This document shows, one piece after another, positions 33,919 through 55,016 of a DNA stretch of 64,000 bases. Origin of the DNA: Scleropages formosus (lineage: Eukaryota; Chordata; Actinopteri; Osteoglossiformes; Osteoglossidae); contig NC_041812.1 of the NCBI RefSeq assembly GCF_900964775.1, forward strand, positions 14,565,334-14,629,333, given 5' to 3'. A model generated the notes under the pieces. It was not told the origin of the DNA and did no database searches. It saw nothing but the letters and a program-made list of their open reading frames with translations. How positions within the stretch are numbered: position 1 is the first letter of the stretch; every line of letters begins with the position of its first letter. Made by a program: the position numbers and the translations under genes.

Positions 33919-36715
33919 CTATCGGAAAGGGGGCTCTGGCGTGTGAAGGGGGAGGTCGGGGCGGCGGAGGAGGGGCTCCTTGCGTGACGACGGCGGGGGC
34001 GGCGGATCATACACTCTGGGTGAAGTGGCAGCAGCAGGAGCAGCTGGGTGTTGAGCATCCAGAGGGGTGGCAGGCTGGCCAGGCACAGGGGGCACTGGGC
34101 TGGGGGGTGGGTAGGCATACTGGTACTGTGAGTATTGCTGGTATTGTTGGTACTGCTGGTAGTATTCCGCGTAGTATCTGAAAGTTTTGCAAGATGCATG
34201 TAAGCACATAAAGTACCAATAAAAATTAGTTATAAACAGTAGTAGAAATGCAATGAAAATGAACTAAGAAACCATACCTTGCCATGGCATCTTCCTCTGG
34301 TACAGCAGTGTCTTCAGGCCTGCTGGTGGGTGTGGGCAGGAGAGCTCTACGTTTGGGCCTCTGGTAGAGGAAAGGCTTAGGGACAGGATCGGGTAGAAGA
34401 GGAGCTGAGCGACGTACTGGGCTCCGGTCTCTTTCCCCTGATTTTGATCCAGCTTGCTGTTCAGCCAAAACCTGTTGGCCTTGTGCAAAGTAGTGGGCGC
34501 GTGCTGCCTCAAAGATGGCTTGTGCTGTAGGGTCTGTACCTCCCAAGGACCCATACGCTGGACTCCCACTGTAGAGAGCAGGTGCCACACTGTAAGCCGG
34601 ATTCACAGCTGCAGTGGCAGATGGTACCTGTCCGCTGTCCAAGTAGACAGAGTTGCTCACCGTCGGAGTGTACATTTGACTGCTGTATGCAGCAGCAGCA
34701 GCTGCAGCAGCTGCAGCAGCCGCAGCTGAGTCATTGGTTACCTGGGTGTACCCCTGGGTATTCATAGAGCTGTACACCTGGGTGGCACCAGCTGTCAAAG
34801 CTTGACTGGCTACAGAACCATAAAGCTGGTTTGCCACTGTGCCATAAACTTGACTGGCCAGAGCTCCATACACAGCAGGGCTAACAGGGGTGCCATCCGT
34901 ACGACTGCCAGTTGTCAGACCTGTGAGGGCAGCATACGTAGGGTCAAAGGTCGAAGTGTTGTACACTGAGTTGTGGACGCTCTGTTGCACCTGGAGCGGC
35001 AGTCCAGCAGCAGCTGCAGCTGCAGCAGCAAGCACAGCAGCTTGACTCTGGTACTGCTCCAGTGTAGGCTTGCCCATGGGGCACTCCCCTGCATAGTGGC
35101 CCTGTTTCCCACAGCTCACACATGGAATCTTGCCTGTGGGAGTTTGCTTGCTAGGCTGCACTTTGGAAAGCTCCACAGAGAGCGGACGGCCCTTGAAGGA
35201 AGTGCCATGGAGTGCCTCGATAGCCCGCAGAGCATCCTCCTTATTCTCCATATGCACAAAAGCATAGCCTGCAGAAGAGGAGAGCCTGGCTGTCATTGAG
35301 CACAGGAAAACTAGTTAGAACCCTGAGATATGCCATGCCGTCACAAATGACCCTCATTACTCACAGGTCTTTACTATGCACATGCTTCAAGTGCAAAATA
35401 GTTTGATAATAATACACTAATAAAACAACTGATAGTGCAAGAGAATCATTTGGATTAAGTTAAGGACATTACAATCCCAAAGAAACAGTGGTCTGGGCAT
35501 ACTTAGCAGGGAGGAGCAATTAACTTAAAATCCAATTAAGACACAGTCCTCATGCCTGCTCTTAGCAATACGGCAAAAAAGAACACACTTTACAGAAGAT
35601 GAGTCAGTCGGCCATGTTAAACATGGCCCAAAGGTGAAAATAACTTTTCAACAACGACACACTGACCTAAGAATGCTTCAGCTAGCTTATCAACAGAAAT
35701 TCAGGAAATATGACTACACTTGTACCTCAATTTACGAAGTCTATCTCTAACTCAGAACTTCTGCATCACCTCCACAACCACCTATACAAAGTGCTGAGAT
35801 TAGCTTTAAGCACATGAAACAATGCCACAAACAAATTCATAAGTGTTTCAAAATTGCCACCCGTCTCTCCAAAACTTCAAACTGACCAAGAGCAAGCTGG
35901 CGATGTATTACATTAACATGTCTGTCAGCATCTGGTGAAGTCTGCAGTCAAAACAGCCTAATAGAAATACCTCTGTTTATTTGCATTATTTGGGTAGTTT
36001 CTCAATATAGCAATAATAAATTGAAAAATACACCAAGTAATCATTCCAGGAGTTCCACCTCCCTCCTCCCTACCTCCAATCCTTATTTCTACTCAATTAG
36101 CACATTTTGATGTCCCTAAAGACAGAAGGCAAAAATACAGGTCATTTTCACTCAGCACAGGAATTTTTAAAAACAGACCAGTACAGAAAAATGCAAGAAA
36201 AAATAAAGATGATAATGTTAATATGTTCAACAAAATGTAAATATGTTGTTCGTAACATGAGGTACAAGTGTATATATATTTCCCCAAGACTGAAATCCAA
36301 CCAAATTGCATGGTAAACCAACCATTCTGGAAACTAAAAGCCACCATGTAGAAGTGTTCCTCTCACCTTTAACTTTGTCACACTCCAGTACTTTGCCAAA
36401 GGTCTGAAAGAGCTCCTGCAAGTCCTCTGTGGTGCACATACCACTGAGGTTTCCAACAAACACCTTTGTAGAGTGCAGTGGCCGTCCTCGCGATTCCTCT
36501 ACAACCAGGTTCCGTCCGCGAAACTCACGGCCATTAAGTTCTTTGATGGCCCTAGCTGCCGCTCCCTCGCCTTGCAGATGGACAAAGGCAAACTGCCTGA
36601 GCACACTGCAACTCACTACTGAGCCATAAGGTTCAAAGATGGCAGACAGCTCCTCCTGGCTTGTGTCAAGCGCCAGGTTCCCAACAAACAGCTTTACAGT
36701 GTTGCTTTTGTCCAT
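33919..36715 (-). CDS. rbm14b: Rbm14b-like RNA-binding protein, 532 aa in 3 coding exons
   Basis: Coding exons on the minus strand: 36715-36367, 35268-34278, 34177-33919, with GT-AG junctions and phases 1 and 2 that match. RRM1 is at residues 8-78 (VKLFVGNL, QFAFVHL) and RRM2 at 84-152 (KVFVGNL, GYAFVHM). A CCHC zinc knuckle (C166, C169, H174, C179: CVSCGKQGHYAGEC) follows. The rest is low-complexity: poly-alanine runs, Tyr/Gln/Ser-rich repeats, and a C-terminal YQQYQQYQQYSQYQY and proline-rich tail. Such prion-like regions drive condensation of RBM14 (CoAA), a coactivator and splicing modulator in nuclear paraspeckles. The zinc knuckle is shared with RBM4 and, as I recall, with teleost rbm14b but not with human RBM14. 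An acceptor four bases before the ATG points to a non-coding first exon near 38254-38290. Confidence 0.92.
35269..36366. other. rbm14b intron between the two RRM-coding exons
   Basis: AT-rich intron of about 1.1 kb. No named repeat or alternative exon is evident. Confidence 0.6.
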
Positions 36716-36719
36716 TGCG

Positions 36720-37439
36720 CCTAAAAGCACAATGCAACAGAAGGACAAAACGGGGGGGGGGAGAAAAAAAAAAAAAAAAAAAGTCAGTGCACTTCAACAA
36801 TCTACATGACAAAGCAAGACTTTCACAGCATTATTTGCACTTCGTGATAAGAATATTGGAAAGCTGAATGTCTTAGATATGCCATCGTAAAGTCATACTT
36901 ATTCCTATCTCAACAAAGACATTCTTCCTATAACAAACAAAGACAAAATGACAGAATTACAAGCAACATGTACACATTGTTAAATTTTGCTCAATAACTG
37001 CAGTATCTGCATTACCTGTTACAGTTTTACACTTTTTAATGTGTGGCTAAGGAAAGCTTTTTTTACTGAAAAAACATTTTTATACTGAAAAGACTTGTAA
37101 AACTTGTTTTATTGTAAAACTATCAATAAAAACAAAACAACATTGTTCTTAATCTCTTCCTTGTTTCAGTGAACTAAAGATCTACAGCATGGATTAATCC
37201 CATAAGGCAATTACACACAAATCACACATTTAACAAAAGCTTATGTAACATAATCTTCGAAAACAAGGGAAGGGTGAAAAGGTATTCAGCTGAACAAAAG
37301 TGAGTCACGCCAGCCATTCTCTTCGTAAAATAACAAAATTAAGAAAAGGTATAACAATTGATGGAAGCACATTCCTTTTTATACCATTCTCCGAAGTTAT
37401 ATGAAGTTCAACAGAGAGATAAAAAGCACGTTCCAGCTA
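36720..37439. other. rbm14b first intron, 3' part
   Basis: AT-rich with an A-run at 36763-36782 near the acceptor. Nothing else is recognised. Confidence 0.55.
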
Positions 37440-38330
37440 GGGAAAAGCTGCTGAGCTCACCGGTTGCGGGTTGGCCTCCCGCGAATAAAGAACAAACCGG
37501 ATATCCGGAGAGCGAACGCTTCGCTTGCTGAAGCTATTTTATTTTACTTATTACAATAAGCAGTTTTCATCTCTCTAAGGGGTTAATTATTGATTCGTTC
37601 AAATCTTTATATCGAGATAGTTCTAAATTCGAGTCAGCGTTCCCACTTTACACAGAATAAATTTGAAGGCCACTCCTAGTGACGTGGACATTTAGTTAAC
37701 ATAATCAATCCCTGCAGTGAGTAACCCGGTCTTAGTTATTTAATAGTATATACTACTGAGGATTAGCACACAGAGATACTGCGAAAAGCAAGTTTGAGTT
37801 AGCAGTTCGGATCTCCACGCTTCCACGCACCGCCATTATGGCGACCCAGAAAGAGAAATACGCGCCGTTTCCTGAGTCCTGACTTCCCGCGTATTACCAA
37901 ACGAGGCCAAATAACAAACCAACCTAGCAAATAACAAATTTAAATATAGTAATTACATATAATATTTAAAATGCGAAGCCCGCAAATAAAATATACTAGT
38001 CTAAACCCAGTCGATTGTGTTTCTCTCCAGGAGGAGGACCTTGGAGCGTTAGAATCGTTAGATTACGAAACGAACTGAAGTACTACGTGTCGGGATAAAT
38101 CGACGGTCGCTTCAACGCTAAGAAATGCAGTTTTCTTATACAGTCTATACTAATCACTATCAACATAAATATTTCAAAGTAGTAAGTAATTTCACTGAAT
38201 AAATTCAATCAAAACGTCAAAAAAACCCGAGGACACTACGGCTTCCATCTTACCTAAAGGGTGCAGTGTTTCAAAATGGTCGCGGCTACTTCCGTTTTTT
38301 TTTTTTTTTTTTTTTTGAACAACGGAGATG
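37440..38330 (-). promoter_or_regulatory. rbm14b: rbm14b promoter and likely non-coding first exon
   Basis: CpG content rises (GGATATCCGGAGAGCGAACG, GTATTACCAAACGAGG). On the minus strand a CGGAAGT ETS-type site (38288-38294) is followed within 40 nt by CACTGCACCCTTTAG and a consensus donor GTAAGA, so a short first exon would end at 38254. Two CCAT/ATGG cores of YY1 type lie around it. This layout is typical of broadly expressed genes. The exon itself is inferred. Confidence 0.5.
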
Positions 38331-39189
38331 CTTCGTCAATGAGAAACCAGTCAACTCGCGGATATACAAATCTCGCGTGATTTCTGCTTACCAGTCGGTT
38401 AAAACAGTTCGAATTAACAGTTTTGATAATTTACCCTCTCAGAAAAAATCTCTTCATGTAATAATAAACAAACATGGCCTAAAATTATGTTTGTTATAAA
38501 AGTGAAGTTGTGACCAAAGTTTTGGTTCGGGGCTTACATTTTTATTTACATTATACTAGATTTATTTTCACAAAATCTCTTTGGCACGGTGTCAGAATTT
38601 TTACTTTTACAATAGTCTAGAATGAAATCCAGTCTTTTCCCATTCTGTACTATAATTCAATTACAATAATATGGCTAACGAAAACCACCCACACTCTACT
38701 CCCTCTTACATTTCCGGGTTTTCCGTGCTACGGTCAGCATGGCTTCCATAGTAAAACAATCCCTTCAGTCCCATCGACATGTAACATTTATACAACGTAG
38801 CTCAGTACTTAGCGATCATAAAATAGTATTGAAAACCAATCGCAATTATTTTTTTAAAGCAGTTCATGCAATGAATTGATCAACATTTTTGAGAATTAAA
38901 TAAGAATTTTTGCAGAGAGTGTTTTTTTTCCCTTCCTCTAGTCATTTAATTTAAGTTATTTATACTGTTAATTAAGTCACAGTTATTAAAAACGTAACAA
39001 GAAAAGTCTTTTAAGAATATTTTTATGTTATGAGTTGTATCCTTGAAAATAACTACATATTGGCATACACTACAGGCAGTGAAGCAGAAGTCCAGTTGTT
39101 ACTGGCATGTCTGCATCCAGATGTCTCCCTCTGTTGGGCTGTGTGTGTGTCAGTTGCTTTAAGAGAGTATTGCATTATACACACCCAGC
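38331..39189. other. Intergenic stretch with a second ETS-type site
   Basis: Mostly AT-rich. At 38711-38745 the plus strand has TTTCCGGGTTTTCCGTGCTA, then GGTCAGCATGGCTTCC, an ETS-like site and a well-placed ATG with a 47-codon frame that I do not recognise. It could be a divergent promoter, but no downstream exon is found. Confidence 0.3.
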
Positions 39190-39790
39190 ACCCCTCACAC
39201 CTGAGGCCTACACTGGCCATTTGCCTTCTTCAGCATCTCCAGCTGTGCTTGCCACTCGGGCAGCCTATACAGTACCCATGGTCGCAGCATAGCTCAGCAT
39301 CGTTGAAAGAATGGCTTGGCCAAACCAACGTTGTGTCCCTGCTGCTCTGAGTGTTCAGTCCACGTCACTGAGGTCACCAGACTACCAAATGGGGCCCAGT
39401 GCGGTGATGCACCTTTGCCACTCACAGTAGGGTTTGGCTGGTATCTCAGACTGGAACAGCAGCTCCTGCTCTACCCTAAAAGCATCTTCTGGTCTTTGAG
39501 GTGCGGGTGTGTCATGGGTTTGTGTCTGCCACAGTTCATAAATAGCAAAAGTGGATCTGTATAGAACCATAGATTACACTGCTATCCTTTACACAGTAAT
39601 CGGGGTCTCAGTGTAAGGTTGTGGGAACTGAGTCTATAGCACATGCACCACCTCCCTGGACAGTCTGTAACTGGATCAAAACTTGGGGCTGGAAGGTATA
39701 CATGGGACTGGGAGATAAGCTTCATGACATCACAAAGAGAGAAGATGGAGACAGAACAAGAATGACAGTGTCTATCACCAAGTAACACTG
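39190..39790 (-). pseudogene. Unidentified decayed coding-like segment
   Basis: Three neighbouring minus-strand pieces read like protein in different frames: SFDPVTDCPGRWCMCYRLSS (39788-39582), then RVEQELLFQSEIPAKPYCEW (39570-39382), then MLRPWVLYRLPEWQAQLEML with KKANGQ (about 39300-39210). Frame changes and stops separate them, and no splice junctions join them well. Composition (Trp, Cys, charged helices) looks coding rather than random. I cannot name the family. It lies between rbm14b and klc2 on their strand, and a tRNA-headed SINE lies about 50 bp beyond it at 39845. Confidence 0.3.
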
Positions 39791-39855
39791 TATACTTCAG
39801 CTGCAGGGTACAAGAATATACACTATCTTGTTTTTAACAAAAGATATTTGCCGAG

Positions 39856-40069
39856 GGAAGGGGTGCGGTGGCGCAGTGGGTTGGGCCGCAGTCCTGCTCT
39901 CCGGTGGGTCTGGGGTTCGAGTCCCGCTTGGGGTGCCTTGTGATGGACTGGCGTCCCGTCCTGGGTGTGTCCCCTTCCCCTCTGGCCTTACGCCCTGTGT
40001 TGCCGGGTAGGCTCCGGTTCCCCGTGACCCCGTCAGGGACAAGCGGTTCTGAAAATGTGTGTGTGTGTG
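39856..40069 (+). repeat. tRNA-headed SINE with (TG)n tail, copy 6
   Basis: Complete copy with 11-bp target-site duplication TATTTGCCGAG at 39845-39855 and 40070-40080. It is near-identical to copies 4 and 9. Confidence 0.92.
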
Positions 40070-40484
40070 TATTTGCCGAGCTACTGCAAACAAATGTCAC
40101 ATAAATATCAGATAAAAAAAAAAAATCTACCCATAATTTCAGTTACATATTGCAATGGATATGTGTCAGACCATTTGCTGTCTTTACAGCATTGCAGCAA
40201 CTTAGTCTCCTGTACAGTGTTAGTATTTTTAACTCCAGATCATTCCTAACCAAGCATTTTTACATGAATGAACTTTGTACTTAAGATTATTAACCTGATC
40301 TTGATCATGAAATTAATCATTGACATTGTCTTGATAATCTAGAGTCCATGCATTCCATACACCTGCCAATATTCAGAAGAAATTCCATGAGTTCACAAAA
40401 CTGTTAAGTGTCTTTCCAATCTTCTTGAAGTTTTTCAGTTCGTACACTTGATATATGGATTAAAGCAACAGGAGCAAATTGTTT

Positions 40485-41966
40485 GAAAAGTGGTGCTTTA
40501 TTTAGTGATCATCTATTGAAAAGGGCTAAAGCCAGTAGCCACATTTCCCAGCTTGAGCCCTGCTTTACAGTTGAACTTGCAAAGCAGATCAGTCAAAACA
40601 TGGCATACAGTAGATACAGTCAAGGAGGTATAATTCTATGGTGAGATATTAACATACTGCAAGTAAAACAGTCAAAGCTGATTACAATCCTACCTTCTAA
40701 GGCTTCACAACATCCCTTTCTTGAGCATTTCAAAACACCACAGCCAAATTTCTTTGTGTTCCAACCAGTTTCCTCATTAAATGTGCATTAAATTAAATTT
40801 CTAAGGCATTTAGACAGAGCTCATTTGGCTTTGAAATGTAAAGTCAGCAGTTTAAAAAAAGTTATGATTTGTCAGCCAGGGCATTTCATCAAGAGGGCAT
40901 CTGTATTCCCATCACAGTCTGCAAAAAGAAAGAGATGATTGTAGTAACAGCAGCATTCAAAACTGACGAACACTGCACAACATTTTGTTTGAGCCAATTA
41001 AAATGAAATTAATACAATATTCCTAGATTTATAGTAATAAATGACATTTAATGTTATGAATCTAAGAATACTTTAGCTCGTAATGGGATGAAAATGTGGC
41101 CTATCCCCACAGCTACGATAGAATATGCTGTACATATGTGTATCTTAAGAGATTATGTTTACAGAAATACTAACCAAATAAATTACATTGTTGCCAGTAC
41201 CAGGGTTGAAACAGAAGATTGCCACAATGCCAGGTCACTGTCACAGTTTCTCAGTATACATGATTTCACTGAAAACCTTATAAGCTCTAGAGACTGCAGT
41301 TTGCATGGTATAACTAGTGAAACATGCCAATTTCAGCAATTTCCAGAGCATTAAATAGCAGAAAAAAATCATCCACCTAACACAGTCAAGAATTCCCTGT
41401 ACCCTATACACAACATAAAAATTAAATAGCTATATATACAGAAATCAAAAGGTAAAAACTTATGTTCAACCTTGGTACGTTGTCCATTTGTTCCCGTTTT
41501 TTCCTATATTCAGTAAATTGTGAGGTTTGTATCTTCATTTTGACACAGAGGATTAACATTCCAGCAAATTAGATTGTTAGCATTCACTACATTCATGCAA
41601 CTAATGAAATGTTGATTGCTTGCAATTCAATCCTTTCATCTGAGGTGAAGCATCTACAAAATATTTTTGATGTTTTACATGTTAAAATGATTTTACTATC
41701 ATCTTACTATGTAAGTTGTTCAACTTTATGTCTAGAAAGCAGCATGCTTGTATTAATGTCTACTTATCGTGATCATGTAATTTCTAGGTTAGCTTTTGTT
41801 CATTCAGTATATCTTACAGCAAAGTAGGAACTGTTCCATTGGAATAATCACATAAGTAACACCAAAACAAAGTTTTTTTTTTAAATTCAGAAAAGGATAG
41901 CATTTCTCCAAAAATCGTGCCTCCTCTGCCATGGGATGTCCATCATCTTGCTCCAGTTCCTTGGTA
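40485..41966 (-). other. klc2: Likely klc2 3' UTR
   Basis: Sequence after the klc2 stop codon on the minus strand, without repeats I recognise. A minus-strand AATAAA (TTTATT at 40497-40502) would give a 3' UTR of about 1.5 kb. Inferred. Confidence 0.4.
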
Positions 41967-50399
<8,433 letters not shown>

Positions 50400-50409
50400 C
50401 TAGGTCCAC

Positions 50410-52740
50410 TGCAACTTGAGGAAAAAACCAGGCATGAGTAAGTCTACACTGGTGCTCCTCCAGCATCAGGGAACAAGTCCTAAACTAGAAATTGCAGAAA
50501 ATTAATGTTCAATTCAATTGTTTTGCCTCCTGCCAAATGGCTGCCTGAGTCTTACATTCACAGTGTATCAATGAAAAGAATAAACAAAATTAAAAAGCTA
50601 AATTACAGCCACTGATGATAAACCATGCTAATAATTTTCAACTATTCCAGAAACATCCAAGAGTTTTCTTTTGTTTGTTTTTTTTTAAACTCAACACCTT
50701 GTCTGGCATTACAAAAACTGGACACATGGCTATGGAAATGTAAATATTTCCACACCATTATTGACTTTCGGCACATAACCCTCTGGATGAAAAGATAAGC
50801 AACGATGAAAGCAACCCAAGTAAAGACTGCTCCAAAAATAAGTATTTTCCTTAGAAAATTTCAGCACCAAAAGATACACAACCTACAGCACAATGTCATT
50901 CCCCCCCCCCTTATATGACGCATCACAGCACACCAACGGTGGGTTTCGAAGGCCAAGCCAAACAGAGTGTCGCAGTCGTTCTCCAACCCCCGTTACACGT
51001 TCCCCATGCTTCTTGACATTTCCACCAATTTACTGCACAATTTTCTCCAGACAAAAAACTGACAGTGAAGCACCACCGCAGTGAAGTCCCAACCTCAGAA
51101 ATGCGGACTGAGAAGAGGGCACTGGTCTGGGAATGACTGCAGAAGAGGAGCCGGGAAGCATGCTCAAACTTATGAATGTTACTGTACACGACTAGAAGTG
51201 CTGTATGAAAGCAGTAATGTAGAGACACACACATTGTGACTTAGTGGACCAGTTCCTCACAGGCGTAGTAAAGGTACTGCGCTCATTCCCTCATAATCGC
51301 CAGAGATGCGGCACTACAAGACCCATTCTAGCAGTCTAAGGTGAAAATATAACAGTGAAATAATACAGAACCTCGGCCGGTGAGGACAGCCTACATGCGC
51401 CACATGCGCCAGCTGCACGAACGCGTCCGCGCGCCCCGAGACACGAAGCGAGCACGCAGCTCTGCTCGCCCAGACAAGTGGCCCTCGTGCACTTCCCCTC
51501 GCACCGCCGGGGGGCACTGTCGCGCACCGCCTGCCCTTTCGCAGTGTCCCTCGATTGACTGCAATGCACCAACGTTCGGGCTCCTTCTCCATTTCCACCA
51601 GCGCGCTCGCGTTCGTTCCGCTCAGGGCGTCACATTTTGCGCAAGCCAAAAAAAAAAAAAATGTTTTCTTTGTCAAGTACACATTTACTCCTCCAAAAAC
51701 GGTAACAGCAGTTAATACGAGAGAAGGTGCATCACACAAATAACGGCCGCGAACTGAACTTTATCTCTAGAAATTGTTACACGAGATCAATGGAAAATAT
51801 CGATTAAATTTGACAGATTAACCTTGCATCGTATTTTAGACACGGCGGTTCGGGTGTGGAATTTGTCTGCTGGCAGCACTTCAGTTACATTCCTTCAAAA
51901 GGCTATTGTGAGTTAGGGACCCGGCTTGAATTTCAACTCCGACGCTGTCGTGTCGAGCTCTGATCCAAAAGCAGTGAACGGCACTCCACAGTACGGACAA
52001 TGTCGGCCTTATTTTTTAACAGCTCTACGTGCTAAACTATCACCCGGTGGAAAATAATAACAAAAAAAGCCCACAAAAATCACGAGCGGTTTCAGCGACA
52101 TGTGGATGTGCCCGATTCTGAGCGGCTCGGCGCGATGGAGGCGAAGCGGCCGACGCGCCGCAGCATCGTTTCAATCTGCAGCCTCCTTTCCGCCGCGCGG
52201 AGCAGCATCGCTGCGTTTCTACATCACCGGCACGTTTCCACCAGACCCCTGGTACCCAGCGAACACTAAATGAACATAAGTGCACACGCAGACTACTGGT
52301 GTGCCTTCTTAACAGATATTACCGTTTTAAAGTGACGCGGGAACAGAGGAGAACCAGTTCGGATCTTCACCGGTGAAACGTTGCTGAAAAGCCCGCAGAG
52401 AGCAAGTTGCTCCCGCTCCTCTTGTGTTTACTTTAGTCTCCGCAGAGCCGCTTCATTTATCGTTTACCGCCGTGTGCCGCTTGCTGCAAAAACGCCTGAC
52501 GCCGTGCTTTGAACACGATGCATTACAGGGAAAGAGAGCGCGAGAGACCCCCGAGAGACCTCCTCGCGCGCTCGTTCAGCGCGTTCTCAGTGAGCGGCGG
52601 CTGGACGCGGGAGGCTCCGCAGCGCCGACCTCTCCATCGCTGCTCCTTCTGGGTGGGAGTGAGCCCGCTTCCTCCAAAGGGCACCATTCGCGTATGACAG
52701 CAGGAAGCTGAAAATGGCTGTTGTCAGAGTTCTCCCAGAA
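50410..52740 (-). promoter_or_regulatory. klc2: klc2 upstream region: 5' UTR intron and CpG-rich promoter zone
   Basis: 50410-51300 is AT-rich, probably an intron within the 5' UTR. Two CpG-dense blocks follow: 51380-51640 (CGAACGCGTCCGCGCGCCCC) and 52080-52640 (GGCGAAGCGGCCGACGCGCC). Either could hold the transcription start. No other coding gene is recognised there, so the assignment to klc2 is by position. Confidence 0.5.
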
Positions 52741-52763
52741 TTCTTAGCCCTTGTCTAGAGAAA

Positions 52764-52832
52764 TGACATCATCATCATCATCCCCATCACCATCATCAGC
52801 ATTACCACCATCATCATCGTCATTGTCATCAT
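52764..52832. repeat. (ATC)n-rich microsatellite, imperfect
   Basis: ATCATCATCATCATCCCCAT and similar CAT/ATC units run to the TTGTCATCATAA end. Confidence 0.9.
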
Positions 52833-53528
52833 AATAACCGCGACCCTTGCAATACATTAAAACCTAAATTACTATTAAGATACCACATGTAACAGAAGGG
52901 ATTTACAAATATACAGTGCTGAAGGTGCGTGAAGCCCTTGTGTCCCTTAGTTTTACTACCACATTGTTATTCAATGACAATCAATATAAGTGTGTAATGA
53001 CCAGTTCCATATATGTTGCTTTAGAGGAAATCGTGTGTAGTAGAAAAACAGCAGTGCAGGTGTAAAAAGAAAGTGAATCCCAAAGTCAGTAGAATCAGAT
53101 GTGTAAATCACAATCATTCATTCATTTTATAAGTTGTAATATTTTATACAGTATTAATGACCATCCCTATATGGTTTACATATTTTCAGTTAGCATTGTA
53201 TAACCTACAATTTATTAGAGAAACACTACAACATTACCACATCAGTTAACACTACCTAAAACAAAAGGACACCTTAACCATTCGAGCTAGGAATGCGAAG
53301 TAAAAATATTACAAGCTCTTGATTTATGTTGTATACCAGCAATACAAAAAGGCAAACAGGTAAGTAGGCAACTTGCTGAGAACTAATTCAATGTGTAATT
53401 CAAAGTGTTAGACCCAAACACAAAGTAACCCACTGAATGATTGTGTTCTTCTGAAACAGTGTTCCTGAAGACAATAGTCAATTATTCTTTTTTGTAACAA
53501 AACATTTTTAACATACATTTTTCTTACT
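52833..53528. other. AT-rich intergenic sequence, nothing recognised
   Basis: No exon, RNA gene or named repeat is seen. Confidence 0.6.
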
Positions 53529-53529
53529 G

Positions 53530-53727
53530 TGCGGGGGCGTGGTGGTGCAGTGGGCTTGGCTGGGTCCTGCTCTCTGGCGGGTCTCAGGTTCGAGTCCTGC
53601 TTGTGGTGCCTTGTGATGGACTGGTGTCCCATCCTGGGTGTGCCCCCTCCCCCTCCAGCTTTGTACCCTGTGTTGTCATGTTGGGCTCTGGCTCGCCGCA
53701 ACCCTGCTCAGTGTGTGTGTGTGAGAG
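53530..53727 (+). repeat. tRNA-headed SINE with (TG)n tail, copy 8, older
   Basis: The GGCGTGGTGGTGCAGTGGGC head, GGTTCGAGTCCTGCTTGTGG and a CGCCGCAACCCTGCTCA end are present, with many substitutions. TTCTTACT on both sides (near 53521 and 53732) is the likely target-site duplication. Confidence 0.8.
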
Positions 53728-53739
53728 ATTGTTCTTACT

Positions 53740-54310
53740 AATGAACAGTCTTTTAAAAGACACATAAACAATAATCACAACATCAAAAAAACACACCACA
53801 TGTAGTGGCGTGAAATGATGTAGAAGTTATAACTTCACTGCATAATTTCTAAGTTTAAGGATCAAAGAAAAAATAATGTTGTTCTTCCACTTACTCCTCT
53901 GTCTGATATGGATCAAGATACTTAAACATTTAAAAAATATCCAGCAAGAGCAATAGCTAAAAAAAGAAGGGGGAATGGACACTGAAGATATTTCCAGAGG
54001 AACTAGTACCAGTGATTATAAGCAATGCTTCATTGATGAAAATAATGTTAGGAATTAATGGTGGTTTTTTCTTCTACCAACAGCACAAAACATACATGGC
54101 TACATTTCCAATTCATTGACAGAATAGTAACCTATGTGGGCGTTATGAAACAACATAAAATAAATGATGATTCCAATGATCAGGGCAAACAGTGTTATTT
54201 CTTTAAAAAACAAATAACTTAGATGATTGTAGGGTTCCCGATCCGACAAAATGGAGAGAATGGATGTTTACCAGCTCCAAATATCCTCCAAACATCTTAT
54301 GCTCTCGATC
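53740..54310. other. AT-rich intergenic sequence, nothing recognised
   Basis: Unique sequence between two SINE copies; no gene is seen. Confidence 0.6.
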
Positions 54311-54314
54311 ACCC

Positions 54315-54322
<8 letters not shown>

Positions 54323-54375
<53 letters not shown>

Positions 54376-54577
54376 TTTCAGAACCGCTTGTCCCATACGG
54401 GGTCACAGGGAACCGGAGCCAACCCGGTAACACAGGGCGTAAGGCCGGAGGGGGAGGGGATACACCCAGGACGGGACGCCAGTCCGTCACAAGGCACCCC
54501 AAGCGGGACTTGAACCCCAGACCCACCGGAGAGCAGGACTGTGGTCCAACCCACTGCGCCACCGCACCCCCATATAT
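54323..54577 (-). repeat. tRNA-headed SINE with (TG)n tail, copy 9
   Basis: Reverse-strand copy with a long (CA)n run. The 12-bp target-site duplication ACCCAGCAAACA is at 54311-54322 and 54578-54589. Near-identical to copies 4 and 6. Confidence 0.92.
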
Positions 54578-54827
54578 ACCCAGCAAACAGTTAATAGTTA
54601 ATAGTTAAAGACAGAAATACAACAGTCCTGTTTAAACCTAAAAAAGGAATGAAAGTTCACAATGGCAATGACGGCCATGGTGTGGTGAACAGCAGTCCTG
54701 CAGAGATGTGCCAAACCACAGCAATGCCCACAACTTCAGATACTAAGGACAATATATCTAAGTTGAACAGGTGTATGGACACCAAGTCTGATGTTATTAT
54801 ACAGGGGTAGCTGGTAGGGTATTGGTT

Positions 54828-55016
54828 GGAGCATAGTGGTTAGTGCTGCTGCCTTTAGACCCAAAGGTTGCAGGTTTTAATCCCACATTCAGCTGTAGTG
54901 CACTTGAACAATGTGCTTACTTTAAAATGCTTGAGTAAAATTACACAGCTGTATAAATAGGTAAATAATTGTAGCTATTTTAACATTGTAAGTTACTTGG
55001 AGAAAAGCATCAGCTA
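54828..55016 (+). repeat. V-SINE, nearly full length
   Basis: Head GTGGTTAGTGCTGCTGCCTT, B box GGTTGCAGGTTTTAATCCCA, core ACACAGCTGTATAAATAGGT and tail CTTGGAGAAAAGCATCAGCT. It ends where the L2 LINE tail begins on the other strand. Confidence 0.8.

Noticed and set aside
33795-34181. 128-codon plus-strand frame opposite the rbm14b last exon
   Set aside because: It is the antisense shadow of the repetitive Tyr/Gln/Pro coding region.
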